NCBI GenBank assembly: GCA_002435825.1 | Contig: DIVL01000076.1 | Span: forward strand, 1 to 6,474 | DNA length: 6,474 nt | Reading direction: 5' to 3' | Source of the DNA: Anaerolineaceae bacterium UBA6133 | Lineage (GTDB): Bacteria; Chloroflexota; Anaerolineae; Anaerolineales; Anaerolineaceae | Shown: piece by piece, positions 6,427 to 6,474 of the stretch | Layout: each line of letters starts with the position of its first letter | How positions within the stretch are numbered: the first letter of the stretch is position 1 | Program-made: the position numbers and the translations under genes | The notes under the pieces: model-generated | Told to the model about the DNA's origin: nothing | The model's database searches: none | Seen by the model: only the letters and a program-made list of their open reading frames with translations

Positions 6427-6443
6427 AGCGATCAATAATCGCT
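6427..6443. repeat. Short perfect inverted repeat beyond the terminator
   Basis: AGCGAT and ATCGCT form a 6-base-pair stem with the 5-base loop CAATA. No T-run follows, so it does not look like a terminator. An 8-base palindrome, TACCGGTA, follows at 6448-6455. These may belong to the control region of a gene beyond the window, but nothing further can be supported. Confidence 0.3.
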
Positions 6444-6474
6444 CTCTTACCGGTACTGTCAAGTATTTTTCGCA

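Overview
The window looks like chromosome from a mesophilic bacterium. The best guess is Chloroflexota, class Anaerolineae; this is an inference from the overall style of the proteins (a long serine hydroxymethyltransferase variant, a LysN-like aminotransferase, a mycoredoxin-like glutaredoxin and a DUF4870 protein), not from a marker gene. I see no mobile element, CRISPR array, tRNA or rRNA, so the region reads as ordinary core or near-core chromosome with one unusual gene.

Layout from left to right. Bases 94-890 (+) hold a two-gene unit: a small DUF4870 membrane protein and a glutaredoxin/mycoredoxin-like protein with a CPDC active site, started from a GTG 29 bases after the first gene stops. 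Bases 887-1737 (-) hold an ECF-type sigma factor followed by a short single-pass membrane protein, which meets the glutaredoxin gene tail to tail with a 4-base overlap. A 243-base divergent spacer (1738-1980) carries weak candidate promoters for both directions and no recognisable glycine or folate riboswitch. Bases 1981-5103 (+) encode a 1040-residue polypeptide that joins serine hydroxymethyltransferase (GlyA) to the aminomethyltransferase (T-protein, GcvT) of the glycine cleavage system. The gene is followed after 35 bases by a fold-type I PLP aminotransferase (5139-6359) resembling LysN/2-aminoadipate transaminases. A strong terminator hairpin (6380-6417) closes this unit.

How the genes may work together. 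GlyA and GcvT both handle tetrahydrofolate and 5,10-methylene-tetrahydrofolate. Together with GcvP, GcvH and Lpd (not in this window) they would interconvert two glycine with serine, CO2 and ammonia. Joining them in one chain would place the producer and consumer of methylene-tetrahydrofolate side by side. The aminotransferase probably feeds or drains the same amino-acid pool, but its substrate cannot be read from sequence.

The most interesting observation is that the fusion is more than GlyA plus GcvT. Between them lies about 150 residues, part of which (about 495-564) aligns with the fusion's own GcvT N-terminal region, including a TSDVEALEPG stretch like the T-protein TNDV..L..G motif, but lacks the catalytic Asp pair. 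It looks like a degenerate, non-catalytic second T-protein-like module. The GlyA part also carries a roughly 26-residue insertion next to an active-site loop.
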